Position numbers and translations under genes: made by a program. The notes beneath the pieces were generated by a model. The model was not told where the DNA came from, searched no databases, and saw only the letters and a list, made by a program, of their open reading frames with translations. A DNA stretch of 64,000 bases from Pyropia haitanensis (Eukaryota > Rhodophyta > Bangiophyceae > Bangiales > Bangiaceae). Positions 45,023 through 55,805 of this stretch are shown piece by piece (position 1 is the stretch's first letter; each line of letters begins with the position of its first letter). The stretch covers positions 2,196,623 to 2,260,622 of the forward strand of contig SDUX01000001.1 of assembly GCA_008729055.1 (NCBI GenBank). The letters run 5' to 3'.

Positions 45023-46576
45023 ATGGACTGGCCGTCCGTGGCGGCGACGGCGGCAGCCGCGTCGGCGGCGGTGCTCGCCGTGGCCGTCGCCGCGGCAGTG
45101 CGGTCGAGCCGCGCCGAGGCGGCGGCGGCCGCCGCGGCGGCGGCCGCGACAGCCGCCGCCGCCGACGCGGCGGCCGCCGAGGCCGCGTCGGCCGCGGCGG
45201 CGGCGGCTGCCGCGGCGGGCATGAAAAAGGCGGACCGCGCGGCGGCGGCCGCCGCGGCGCGCGTGGCGGTGCTGACCGAGCAGGGCGACATGGCCGCCGC
45301 CGCGGTGGCGGCGGCCGAGGCGGCCGCCCGCGACGCGCGAGCTGAGGCGGATCACCTTGAAACGGTACGTGGATGAGGTGGGCTTTGGCGGGTGCTTGTT
45401 TTTTTTTGTCGGGCGGGGGGAGGAGGGAGCCGAAGGGGTCGGGTAGGGGATGGGGGGGTGCGGGTGGCGGGGAGGGGAGGCGGTTGGCGGGTGCAGACTG
45501 GCCGTCGTTGGGTGGCGGGCGAGCTGGACATGGGAGGACGTGGGGGATTTGGGGAGGCTCGACGCCCCACCGGGGGGAGGTTTTGGTTTGTGCGGTAGGA
45601 GGGTGCCGGGCGCACTTCCGCGACGGCGGTCTGCTGAGGGCCCGCGCTGGACCCGTGGAGGGGCAGGGCGGCCGCTACCGTGTACGTGACTGGCGCTTGG
45701 CACCGGTGCTGACCCGCGATTGCCTGGCGTTCCCTGTGGCGGTGTGTACGGTGCGTTCCGCGGTGGTCTGGTGCTCCCGCTTGCGGCGGTCTGGCTGCCT
45801 GTCTGCTGGCTTGCTTGCCTGCTTGCCTGCCTGTCTGCCTGCTTGTGCTCCTGCCTGCCTGTCTCCGTGCATGCTCCCTTGCCCCGCCTCCGCAGCGCCT
45901 GTCTGCATCGCTGGCCTCCGAAGCGCACCTCACCGCCCGCCTCGACGCCCAGGCGCGGGCGGCGCTGACCGCGGCGAGCCGCTCCCAAGGCGACGAGGCC
46001 GCCCGTCTCGCCGCCCTCTCCACCCTCCGCCGCCCCCCCGCCGCGTCTGTCCCCCGCACGTCCCTGTCGCTGGGCGCCTCCCCGCGTCACCACTCCCCGC
46101 CACCGTTGGCAACGGCCGGGAGGCGACTCGACAGCAGCAGCGGCGGCGGCGGCCTGCGCGCCGTGCCCCCGGCCGCCACCGCGCCGTCGTCTTTGCGGTC
46201 CGGCAGCGGCCACCGCCGCAGGGGGGGGGAGGGGAAGGGCGGCACCCGCTCCGCGTCGTCGACGTCGCCGCCGCCATCGCCGCCTGCTTCGCCGGGCGTC
46301 GGGCGGGGGGTGCTCGAGCTGCTCCCTGCCGGGGGAGTGGGCGGTGGCGGCTGGGGGGGGGGTTGGGACGCCCTCCCCGCGCCCGCCGCCCCGGGCGTGG
46401 GCGGCTGGGCTGCCGCGGCGGCGGCGGCCGCCCCCGGCGGCGGGTGCGCCGACGGGCTGCCGCCGGGGGTGACCCGCCGGCGGATGGCGGGGGTGCCGCC
46501 GCCGGCACGGCGGGGGGGGCGGGGGGCTACGGGGGGCGGACTTGGCACCATCCTTGGCAAAGGTGGGGCGGGGTAA
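45023..46576 (+). CDS. unrecognised Ala-rich membrane-anchored coiled-coil protein, two exons
   Basis: Exon 1 is 45023-45364 (114 codons, donor gtacgt) and exon 2 is 45896-46576 (acceptor cgcag, phase 0); total 340 residues. The protein starts MDWPSVAATAAAASAAVLAVAVAAAV, one hydrophobic helix at the extreme N-terminus acting as a signal anchor. A long Ala/Glu/Arg helix follows (AEAAARDARAEADHLET | RLSASLASEAHLTARLDAQAR); it reads smoothly across the splice junction as one coiled coil, which supports the intron. The C-terminal half is Ser/Pro/Gly-rich and probably disordered (ending GLGTILGKGGAG). No family is recognised. The intron holds a tetranucleotide repeat. Confidence 0.65.
45800..45866 (+). 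repeat. tetranucleotide (TGCC/TTGC/TGTC) microsatellite in intron
   Basis: A run of CTGCCTGTC, CTTGCCTG and similar four-base units inside the intron of the preceding gene, just before the acceptor. It is interrupted and imperfect, and the only obvious 4-base-period repeat in the window. Confidence 0.8.
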
Positions 46577-49095
46577 GGTCGCGGTGGGGGGGGAGGGGGT
46601 GGTTGTAACTGGCAGAGGCCCCGCCTCGTGCTGGTTTTTTTTTTTTTTCATCGGCACGCCGTCACCATCTGATGGGCGTGGCCGACGTTTGTGTCTGCTT
46701 GGTTTTCTGAGTGGCGACGATTGAGGGGGAGGGGGAGTGGGGGAGGCGGTGACGAACCTGCTGGCGACTGGTCGACCCCGGGCGGCTGTTTCGGTGTGTC
46801 GACAGTAGCGCCGTCGCGGGTGGGTACCGCAGCGGCTGTGACGGTAGCAGCGGTGGCTGTTACTGGCGCGACCCAGACGACTACGGTGGGGGGCGGGTCG
46901 CCGCTGGCTGCTGCTGGGCGGCCGGGTTCTTTTTTGCATGGGGGGGGGGGGGGGTGTGGTCGTCCCCGCGCGCAGTGGCCGTGCCACGCTCGTAGCAGTG
47001 GCGGCGGCCGCCTACTCCTCCCCCGTCCGTAGCGGCGACTTGCTCTATGACCTGGCCTGGGGGAGTGACGTCGGTGTGGCCATCTGTGGTCGCTCGCGGG
47101 TGGCCGCCTGTCTTTCCTCTAGGCGCATGCTGCGCGGTAGTCGTGCCGTGCGGCCACGCGTCTCTGCCAAGTGGCGGCGGGGTTGGGGTCGGTCTTTTGC
47201 GACCGGTGGCGCCAGACCGACCGGTGGCGCCAGACTGACGCCAAGTGGCTGTCGCGACCGTGGCTGTCCCCGACGGGCTTCCACCGACAGGATGGGGTCG
47301 GTCTGTGGGCGGCGACCGCGACCGCGACGCGGGTGGGTGCATCCCCGAGGGGGGTGGGGTGAGGGGGATGCTGGTGGCAGCGGCGTCGCTGGCGGATGGG
47401 GCGGCCGGGTGGCTACCGGCGGCTGCCTGGCAGTGGTGTGCACCGGGTGGCGGTGGGTCTCTTCCCCGACGCGCCTGCCCCGTGGTGGTGACGTGGGGCG
47501 TTTGGCGGCATCGCCGTCGTGGTGGTGCTGGCGAGCGCTGAGGGGGACATGGGCACGTAGGTGGCGTAGTGTGCCCGCTTCCTCGGCGGTGTGGCGGGTG
47601 CACCCCCTCCTGCGCGGCCGTGCACACCGGCCGCCGCCGTCGTGCCGCGCGGCAGCGGCGGCCACGTAGGCCTCGAGGGGGGGGGGGGGGGGTGCCGTCC
47701 CCGCCAGCGGTTGTGCCAAGCCCGGCGGTGGACAGTGGCAGAAGAGGGGGAGAGAGGGGGGGCGGAGCGCCGCGGACCCGGCTGCCACACCCGTTCCTGC
47801 GGAATTCGGCGCCTGCCGCTGCCCCTTGATTTTGGCCGCCGCCCGCATCGTCGGCACTCTCCCGTGGGCGGCGATGCTGGCAGCGGTGGATGACGGGCCG
47901 CCCCGTCCCGCGGCGGTGTGGCGGCCAAACGCACCGTCGCGGGCGTTGGGGACGGTGCATCTGGCACGCGCACCTGCCGTTTCTACCTTCCACGGGGGCC
48001 GCGCCGGTGGTCGTCGGAGGTGGTGGGCTGGGGGACGCGTCCGTGCTTGCCTCATTATTATTTCTGTCTCGTGGCCGCCGCAGCGGGTGTGGCGGCGGCC
48101 GCTGGGACACGCTGGAACGCGGGGGGGGGGGGGGGGGGGGGGGGAAGGCGCGGTGCGTCCCGGCTCGCGCGTGTGTCTGCCGAGACGCTGCCGCCGCGGG
48201 GGACGGGTGCGCCGCGTCACTGGCGCCGGGCAGCGGCGGCCGCTTCGCCGATACATTCCCCGCTGCCCCCTCTGGGTTGGGCGCCGGGGGCCGCGTCACC
48301 CCGCTGGGCGCCGCCGCTAACGGCGCCGCCGTGCGTTTCCCTTCTCCTTCCTCTCCTCCCACCCCCCCCTGCCCCCTGCCTGCTCCCTCCCCTACCCTTG
48401 CCGTCTGCTGCTGCTGGCCGCGGTGGGCGTGGTGCGGCGGGTGGCCGCCAGGGGCGGGTGCCAAACGCACCGTAGCGGCGGCTGTCCCCGGGGGGAGTGG
48501 CTGGCCTCGCGGCCACTGGGGGTGGGGGGGCTGGGGGGTGCGGTTGGCAACGTGGGTGTCCCCGCCCCCCTCCGCCTCCGCTTTCCCCCGCGGGTGTGGC
48601 GGCAGCGGTGGCGGCGGGGCGTTGGTGGAATTGACCTGCTGTGTGGCGCGGCTGCGCCCCTTCGACTGGGAGGGGACGGGGCGGCGGGGGGGGGGGGGGG
48701 GGGGGAGGTGGGGAGCATAGACTGGGTGGCGGCCGCTGCCGGCCAGCAGCCTGTTGGGCGCCCGCACACGCTGTGCGGGCGCCCCTCCGTGGCAGGGGGG
48801 TCGGCGGGGTGTGCGTTTCCTGCCGCTCGCCCCGCTGGGTTGCCGCAGGGGGGGGGGGTGTCATGGGCGCTTGCTGGGGGGTCGCCGCTGGGAGGGGTAC
48901 TAGAGCGCCCGCGGCGGCCGCCGGCTGACGTCGTCCTGCCCCGGCCAGCGCCGCTCCTCGCTCGTCATTGACGTCCCCACCACGCACGCCCGCGCGCCGC
49001 CCTGTCGACGTGCCCGCCGCCACACGCGCCGCCGCCACCTCGTACCACCCCCCGCACGGACCTTGCGCTTTCGTTTCCCCCCCCCCGCCGTCACC
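46577..49095. other. 2.5-kb stretch without a supported gene
   Basis: The longest unexplained stretch. It holds T run 46629-46640, G runs near 46940, 47680, 48121 and 48687, an 18-base-period tandem pair at 47201-47235, and a phrase close to CCAAACGCACCGT that recurs at about 47926 and 48459. A minus-strand open frame of 628 codons (46881-48767) is rich in Pro/Arg/His/Gln and Thr, unlike the confirmed proteins here, and begins and ends without leader or motif, so I do not call it. The last part is presumably the BAR gene promoter and 5' UTR. Confidence 0.4.
47201..47235 (+). repeat. short tandem pair, 18-base period
   Basis: Two copies of GACCGGTGGCGCCAGAC, separated by one base, in the gene-poor stretch. 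Each copy contains the palindrome GGCGCC. Only two copies are seen. Confidence 0.7.
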
Positions 49096-49971
49096 ATGTT
49101 GCACAAGGTGAAGAAGAGCGTGGCGACGATGAGCCCCCACGTGGTGGACAACGCGGAGGTGCAAGAGTACAAGCACCGCCTGGACGGGGCGACCAAGGCG
49201 CTCACGTACGGCCTGCAGGTGATGGCGGCGACGGAGAAGAACTGGACGACGCTGGTCGGGTCCAACTTTGTGGGCTTCTCGGACCGCTTCGCGACGCTCT
49301 ACCCCGACGATGACCCGCTGCGGGCGGTGGCCAAGAACACGGCCACCTCGTCGATGCAGCTGATGAAGGCGTTTACCGCGCGGACCGAGGCGACGGGCTC
49401 GGACCCACGCAAGTTGGAGGAGCAGGTCAAGGCGTACCTGGCGGAGATTGAGGAGGTGGACCGGGAGGTCAAGACGTCCCTGCAGTCGGCCAAGATCGAG
49501 CTGGACATGTACGCCAAGAAGATGTCGAGCCTGCAGGCCAAGACGGGCAACCACCGTGACGAGGGCAAGATTGGCCGCAACCTGGAGAAGTACGACTCGG
49601 CGCGCCAGGACTACGAGTCCAGCGTCGCGGCGGTGGTGGTCAAGCAGAAGGCGGTGTGGGACAAGCGTCAGCTCGCCTTCTCCGCCCTTTTTGTGGGCTA
49701 CTTCACCCAGCAGTCCACCGCGGTCACGCACTGCGCGTCGGTGCTCAACGGCACGTTTGCGTTTGCCGACGCGAACCGCGAGGGCCTTGTCGCCCTCAAC
49801 ATGGCCACCGCCGCGGGCGCGGTGCCGCTGGTGATCCCGCCCGGCTGCAACGCGGATAAGCCGGTGCCGGTCGTGGCCGCGGACGCGGACACGGAGGAGG
49901 GCGCCAAGGCGGCGGACGGGGCGGCGGTGGTGTCGCCGGTGGCGGCGTCGCCGCCGCCGCCGTCGGCCTAG
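49096..49971 (+). CDS. BAR-domain protein
   Basis: 291 residues from the ATG at 49096 (context TCACCATG). Almost the whole chain is charged amphipathic helix with the look of an N-BAR/classical BAR dimer: MLHKVKKSVATMSPHVVDN (possible amphipathic start), then EYKHRLDGATKALTYGLQVM, EEQVKAYLAEIEEVDREVK, AKIELDMYAKKMSSLQAKT, GRNLEKYDSARQDYESSV and KRQLAFSALFVGYFTQQSTAV. Such proteins sense or induce membrane curvature in endocytosis or trafficking. After about residue 240 there is a short Ala/Pro/Ser-rich acidic tail with no SH3 domain. It is intronless, with less low complexity than its neighbours. I cannot name a specific orthologue. Confidence 0.85.
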   Translation: MLHKVKKSVATMSPHVVDNAEVQEYKHRLDGATKALTYGLQVMAATEKNWTTLVGSNFVGFSDRFATLYPDDDPLRAVAKNTATSSMQLMKAFTARTEATGSDPRKLEEQVKAYLAEIEEVDREVKTSLQSAKIELDMYAKKMSSLQAKTGNHRDEGKIGRNLEKYDSARQDYESSVAAVVVKQKAVWDKRQLAFSALFVGYFTQQSTAVTHCASVLNGTFAFADANREGLVALNMATAAGAVPLVIPPGCNADKPVPVVAADADTEEGAKAADGAAVVSPVAASPPPPSA

Positions 49972-51029
49972 AGGGGCGGCGCTTGTGGAGGGGGGGGGGG
50001 GGAGGCCGGCCGGTCCTGTCGGTCGGTGGGTGGGAGGGGGGTCGGCGGGGCAAGGCGGCCAGACAGGTGGGGGGGCGGGGAGGCGCCCTTGACAAGGCGG
50101 CTGGCGGTCTGCGCGGGTGGCCGACCGCGAGGGGCGGGGGGGGGGGAGAAGGGTGCCTCTCCGTGGAGGAGAGTGCCGACCGTGGGGGAAGGTGCCTGCC
50201 GCGGGGCGAAGTCTGTGGAGGGGAGGGAGGGATGGGGAGGCAGGGGGGGACCTGCCGCCGCCGCTGCTGTCGCTCGTGCGTGGCGCGGCGGTGCGCACTC
50301 AGTTGGCACGCGAGCCGGCGACTGGCGCGGTGGCGGTCCGTGCTCCCACCCCGGCCGCAGGGAAGACCGTCCTTTTTTTTTCTGGTCGCGCTTACGGTGG
50401 AGGTGGCGGCCTTGACGACGGCGCTTCCGGTCTTTTCCCTCTGACAGAGCACAGGAGCAGGAAGAGATCGTGGAAGAAGAGGCACACAGAAATAGGGAGA
50501 GACAGGAGCAACCCTCCGTGCGCCCCAGCAAGCGGTTTCTTGGGTTTTCACCCTCTTCCTACATTGCCATTGGCCACGGATGTCAATTCGTGCCATCCAT
50601 TGGACAAACATGAGCGTTTCGTCAAGCACGTCTCATGGAAAGATCCCATTGGCTCAGCGCACGTGACGAATGCGCGCTCGTACATCTAACGGGGTTTGGT
50701 TCTTGGCGTATCGAGCAGCCCATTGGACCATCACATCAAAGCGCCTGGCGCGTGCGGAAAACGGCAGGCGCTGCTGTTTGAGACGAGAGCTCGTGCTCGA
50801 CAGGGCGCGGGGGGATAAAGCGGCGGCGCTGCCGCTGCTGGCAACAATCTCCCCCCCCCAGCATCCCCTCCCACTCCTACAGCGTCACACCACGAGCAGC
50901 GTTTGCTGCCACGACGCCTGCGCCCCACCCGCTCTGCTGCTGCTAGCGTCTCTACCGCGCAAGCCGCCGTCCTCTGCACCTCCTCCCTCCCCCCCCCCTT
51001 CCTCTCCCCGCTCCCCTCTTCCCGTCAAC
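49972..51029. promoter_or_regulatory. intergenic region with four CCAAT boxes upstream of the Rossmann-fold gene
   Basis: The first half is G-rich and featureless. Within 160 bases there are four ATTGG (inverted CCAAT) boxes at 50569-50573, 50599-50603, 50648-50652 and 50722-50726, all in the form CATTGG. A pyrimidine-rich leader at about 50975-51028 follows. This is the densest CCAAT cluster in the window. Confidence 0.6.
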
Positions 51030-51869
51030 ATGGCAGAAGCGGCCGCCCCCCCCCCCCCCATGGTGGCCATCCTCTTCTCCACCCTCGGCGGCATGGGCGA
51101 CGTTGGCAAGGCCGCCGTCGCCGCCGCCGCGACCGCCACCCCCCCCATCCCCTTCCGCGCGGTGGCCGTGTCGTGGGACGAGGCGGACGACAATGCGCGC
51201 CCGGATGCACCTGCCAGCGACAGCAGCGACGACCCGGCGGCGGCGGCGGCGGCGGCGGCCGACCCGGCTACGTCCGTGGACATTGCGCCCGCCGCGGGCG
51301 CGGCGGCGGTGACGGCGCCGCTGGCGGCGGCGCCGCTGGTGCGGGTCAACCTGGCCGCGGCGGGCGGGGCGGACGCGCTCGCCGCCGCCGTTGACGGGGC
51401 GACGGCCATCGTCGCGGCGCTGTCCAGCCGCCAGCCGTCGTACCCCCGGTGGGCCGCCGCGGGCGCGACCGCGACGTTGACGGCCGCGACGGCGGCGGGC
51501 ATCCGGCGGGTGGTGGTGCTGTCGTCAATGGGCATTGGCGCGGACCCGCTGCCGATGGGCCCGCTCAAGCTCCTCTGGGGGGCCATGCTCGCGACCGTGT
51601 TCCGCTCCGTCCGCACCGACCTGACCGCCGCCGAGGCGGTGTGGGCGGCGTCGCCGGCCGACGTCGACTACGTCCTCTTCCGGCCCATGGGGCTGACGCC
51701 GACCGAGCCGCCCCGCGGGCGGGGCAGCGTCAAGCTGCTCGCCGCCCGGGGGGAGGGGGGGCTCGCAACTAGCGTGGCCAAGGCGGACGTTGCGGCGGCG
51801 ATGCTCGACGAGGCGCTGACGCCGACCGCCCACCGGACGGGCGTGACGGTGGGGTACCCGACCAAGTGA
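51030..51869 (+). CDS. NAD(P)-binding Rossmann-fold protein (NmrA/atypical SDR-like)
   Basis: 279 residues from the ATG at 51030. MVAILFSTLGGMGDVGKAA fills the place of the first beta strand and glycine loop (the loop is a variant of GxxGxxG). Later elements fit PF13460-type NAD(P)-binding proteins: VDGATAIVAALSSRQP, AAGIRRVVVLSSMGIG (the strand-5 Ser of atypical SDRs), the segment around KLLWGAMLATVFRSVRTDLTAAE, VDYVLFRPMGLT, and VAKADVAAAMLDEAL near the end, the usual closing helix. An Ala/Asp-rich insert lies at about residues 55-95. There is no transmembrane segment or clear targeting peptide. The substrate is unknown. Intronless. Confidence 0.75.
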   Translation: MAEAAAPPPPMVAILFSTLGGMGDVGKAAVAAAATATPPIPFRAVAVSWDEADDNARPDAPASDSSDDPAAAAAAAADPATSVDIAPAAGAAAVTAPLAAAPLVRVNLAAAGGADALAAAVDGATAIVAALSSRQPSYPRWAAAGATATLTAATAAGIRRVVVLSSMGIGADPLPMGPLKLLWGAMLATVFRSVRTDLTAAEAVWAASPADVDYVLFRPMGLTPTEPPRGRGSVKLLAARGEGGLATSVAKADVAAAMLDEALTPTAHRTGVTVGYPTK

Positions 51870-52418
51870 GGGGGGGGCGACCGGGACGGCCGGCGCGGGC
51901 GGTGGGGCGGGCGCAGGCAGAGGGAGCGGCCGCGGCGTCCACTCACCCTCCGCTCTCCTCTGCAGACGATGTGGATCCTTGCACGAGAGTGCTGTGGCCG
52001 CTCTCGATACTAGAGCGTATGTACAGGCACGCGTGCATACAGTACCGGTCATGGCGACGTCCGAGATAGTGTCCAGTACTGTATTTATGTCACGACAGGT
52101 ATCGATAAACACGTGTCAGATCCTGACAGGCAGAGCGAGAGGGAGGAGGGTGGTCTGCGTCGTTGCAGCGCGACCGATGATGGGGGGCGCGCAACGCACC
52201 GCGTTCTCGGTGTAGGCGTCCTTGGCGGCGCCCGGCCGCGGCGAACCGGGACGCGGGCGCAGCGCGGTGGCCCGCGTTGGGGCGCCTGCGCGGTGACCCG
52301 TCTTGGGCACTCCGCGTCGCCGCCCCCATCCCCCTCGGCCGCCACGCCGTCATCGCGTCCCCGCTCCCGGGCTGATCGCGCCCTCCCCGCCTCACCCCAC
52401 CCGGCTGCCGTTGACACA
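51870..52418. other. spacer
   Basis: 549 bases between two co-directed genes. The part at 51985-52120 is A/T-richer and contains several short TAC/GTA palindromic words (for example CAGTACTG at 52076-52083). It may hold the upstream mRNA end and the downstream promoter. No CCAAT box is seen. Confidence 0.45.
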
Positions 52419-54329
52419 ATGGACGCTGCTGCTGCCGCCGGCGCTGCCGGCGCGGCGGCCGCCCCGGCGTCAGCGCCTGTGGCGGCCGCTGCTGCAGGGG
52501 GTGCGGCGGCCGCGGCGGCGGCGGCGGCGGCAGCAGCAGCGGCGACGGCGGCGGCGGCGCCCCCCCCGGAGCGGCTCACCCGCCCCGAGGACATTGCCAA
52601 GGCGAGCGCGCTGCTGGCGGGCGGTCAGCTCTTCCGCAACGTCTCCGCGTCGCACCTGGCGCACCTCGCGTCGCGCATGACCGTCCGGCGGCTGGCGCCG
52701 GGGGAGGAATTTGTCGCGCAGGGCGCGCCGTCGACCGCCTGCTACGTCCTCGCCGACGGGTCGGCCGCGCGGAGCCGCGTCACCTGGGACGGCCAGCGGC
52801 ACGTGGTGGACCCCGCCGCGTTTGGCACCACCATCAACAGCCTCCACGCCGTCCGCGGCGACGCGGCGTTTGCGTCGGCGGCGTGCGCGTCGCCGGGCGG
52901 CTGCACCGCGTGGGTGCTCGGCCGGGAGGAGCTCCTCGCCGCGCTCGCGACGCGCCCGGACCTGGGCGTCGAGATGGTCGGCGGCCTCGCCGCGCAGGTG
53001 CGGGCGGCGACCAAGCGGATGCGCACGCCGCTGCTCGAGCTGCCGCCCCCGGCGCTGAGCGTGCCGGCGGTGGCGTGCGCGGCGGCGGTGGAGAGCTACT
53101 ACCGCTCCGCGCTCAACGCGCTGCTCAACGCGCGGCTGGCGGGGGGGGGGGGCGCCCGCGGCAGCCTGTTTCCGAATATGCACGTGCAGGTGCCGGCGCG
53201 GGTGGCGTACATTGTGGGCTTTAAGGGTGCGTCGGTGGGGGCGGCGGCTGCGTCCGCGACTTTGAGGTGGCGGCGGGGGGGAGTGGCGCTCGGGGCGGTC
53301 ACCGATGGACGTGGGGGTGTGGGGGCTGCACCCGTGTCGGGGCAGCCCTGGGGAGGCGCTTGGGGAGACGGCGCCAGGGCGTCCGGCTCGTCGGTGCCGC
53401 GTCGGGCGTGAAGCGGAGTCGCGGTCGGTAGGGTTGGCTGGCGCCGCTGTCGGCAGTGGCTGCTGCAGGTGAGGGGATCCTCGTCGAGTGTAGCGGGCTC
53501 ACTGACAGGACGTTTGTGTGGGTCGCCCACCCGACGGTTGACCCGCCGTGGCTCCTCTCCTGCCCGTACTGCTCGCTGCTCCCTTGTTCGTCGCCCCCCC
53601 CCCCGCCATTTCCCACCTCGTATTGTTGCAGGGCTCCGTGTGGTGCTCGACCGGGAGGTGCGACCGGAGCAGCACAGCCACCCCGACTTTGTGCGCTTCG
53701 CGACCATGGTCGCGCCGGGCGTGCTCATGACCCCCGTCTCGTCCATCCTCGAGGCGTGCAACGCGGGCCACTCCAACCCCGAGCCGCTCCTCCGGCGCTC
53801 GACGCGGGGCGTCCTCCCCCGCTGCGGCCGGGAGGTCCTCTTTGGCGTCGGCCTCAACCAGCTGTCCGACTACTTTGAGGAGCGCGCCCGGTCGGTGACG
53901 CCCTCCCCCGTGGCGGCCAACCTGGCCGGCTCCCTCACCGCGGGCGTCATTGCGGGCTACCTCTCCCACGTGCCCCACAACCTGTCCACGTACAAGCTGA
54001 TGGAGCCGTCCAAGAGCTACGCCCAGCTGTTCCGCAAGTTTGTCGACACGAGCGTGCGGGAGGCGGCGGTCCCGGCATTCCTCTCTGGCCGCGGCCGTGC
54101 GGCGGCGCGGGTGGGGCTGGCCGTCCTCTTCCCCCGCGGGGTGGTCATCCGGACGGCGCAGATTGTGGGGTCGTTTGCCATCCTCAACGGCATCATCAAC
54201 GGGATGCAAGCAGCGGAGCAGAAGCGCATCTCGACGGCGATGCGGGAGGCGGCAGGTGGCGAGGGGGGGGGGGAGGGGGGGGTCGCTGCCCGGGGCAGAC
54301 CACAGACTGCGGGAATAGGGCAGGAGTAG
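52419..54329 (+). CDS. cyclic-nucleotide-binding-like domain fused to an SLC25-like mitochondrial carrier, two exons
   Basis: Exon 1 is 52419-53226 and exon 2 is 53632-54329 (donor gtgcgt, acceptor tgcag; a split Gly codon rejoins in frame), giving 501 residues. After about 50 Ala-rich residues, positions about 68-190 follow the cNMP-binding fold: LFRNVSASHLAHLASRM, VRRLAPGEEFVAQGAPST, YVLADGSAARSRV and AWVLGREELLAALATRP. The phosphate-binding cassette is not canonical (FGTTINSLHAVRGDAAF lacks FGE and the Arg context), so nucleotide binding is doubtful. From about 215 to 480 there are carrier-like repeats: SLFPNMHVQVPARVAYIVGFKG; ATMVAPGVLMTPVSSILEA with RGVLPRCGREVLFGVGLNQ; and AGSLTAGVIAGYLSHVPHNLSTYK with FPRGVVIRTAQIVGSFAI. 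The PxDxxKxR signatures are degenerate. The transported substrate and location are unknown. EF-hand-regulated carriers are the nearest known analogy. Confidence 0.65.
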
Positions 54330-55388
54330 GGAATGTCTGGTGCTTTTTTTGTTTGGGGGGGGGGGGAGGCGGGGGTGGGGAGCGTGGGCACAGGGGGTGT
54401 GCGATAGTCATGGCGGCGTCCCGAGGGCAGGCGCCTGCGAGACATGTGGCGATCCCGGCGCACTGGACCGAAACAGATGGAGACGTTGCGGCGGGTGACG
54501 GGGGTGGAGGCTGGTGGCTGTATGTGCAGATAAGGGGCATTGGGGGCTTCCTATGTGAGCTGGGGGAGGTGGGGCCCCGCCGTCATCGGCCCTCTTGACA
54601 GGGGAGCGTGGAGGACGCGTGCGTACACCCTGTACAAGTCGTCTGCTGCCGGGTGTCCAACGCCAAGAACAGCAAACTCTTGCAGGGTGCACTGAGGGTC
54701 CGTCATTGTGCCCCCCCCCAAAAAACGATGAGCGTGTTCATAGACGTATACAGTGCGTGAACACGGTGGGCAGGTCGCCCAAGGGCGAGCGATGGCGATG
54801 GCGCACGGCGCGGACGTTGCTTCACCGCTGGCGACGGCACGCAGCCACTGGGGGCGTGAAGATGATGCGGGGACACGTTGCGCCGGCGTGCGGGAACGAG
54901 GAGAGAGGGGGGATGGGCGGCCGCCTCCCCCCCCAACGCCGCAGGAGCGTCTGACACCCACCCAAGCAACCGTTCTTCCCACCGCCGGCACCCCCGCCGC
55001 CGCGGGCGCATCGCGTCCCGCCCCACATGTCCGCGGCCAGCGGGGGGCAACGCTGGTTGCGCGGCGCACAGCCAACGCCCCCCCCCCCCCCCTATCTCCC
55101 CGGCCGCAACGCCTACCCACCGGTGCCCACCCCCGCCAGCGTCAGCGCCAGCAGCACGCTGGCGTAGGCAGCGGCATCTCGATGGCGGCGGCGCCCGCCG
55201 TCGGCGACCGCGCAGCACGGCGCGGACGCGGCGCGCCAGCCGGCCGGCGACGGCGGCGACAGTGGCGGCAGTCGCGGCGGGCGGGCACGCGGCCCCATCC
55301 CACCAGCTCGCCGCCCGCCCCCCCCTCCCCCGATCCCCTCCCGTCCTGTTGCCCCCCCCCGAGCCCCCCTCCCCCCCCCCCACACCAG
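54330..55388. other. convergent 3' spacer
   Basis: About 1.06 kb between the cNMP/carrier gene and the farnesyltransferase alpha gene. The first half is G-rich, and the second half is C-rich on the plus strand. I considered a last exon of the minus-strand gene here but could not place splice sites. No other feature. Confidence 0.45.
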
Positions 55389-55767
55389 TCACCCCAGTGA
55401 CCGCAGCCGCCCCAGCATGACCGGCGGCAGCCGCGCGTCTGGTGCGTCCGCGGCCAGCGCGGCAGCGTCTGCAACCGCCGCGGCGCGCGCCGGCGCGTCG
55501 GCCACCCGCGCCCACCAGAGAAGGTAGGCCCACGCGCTGCGGTTGTCCTTGACCCGCCGCAGCGCGGCGGCGGCGTAGGCGAGCTCGGCGGGCGCCGCCG
55601 CCGCCAGGCGCTCCGCCTCGCCCGGCGGCGCCGCGACGGGAGCGTCACGGGTGGCGCCCTCGCCCGCCTGCCCGGCGGCGGCGGCGGCGGCGGTCTCCCC
55701 GGCGGCGGCCTTCTCGGCGGCGGCCTCCCCGGGGGTGGCCTTCCCGGCGGCGGTGACCTCCCCGGCA

Positions 55768-55805
<38 letters not shown>

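Noticed and set aside
46881..48767. 628-codon minus-strand open frame in the gene-poor stretch
   Set aside because: Composition (Pro, Arg, His, Gln, Thr) unlike the confirmed proteins, with no pyrimidine-rich leader at its start and no domain; kept only as a point to check.
55100..55388. Last exon of the farnesyltransferase alpha gene
   Set aside because: An open segment encodes an Ala-rich helix, but there is no GTRYGY donor in the right phase after the fifth repeat and no match to the family's C-terminal block.
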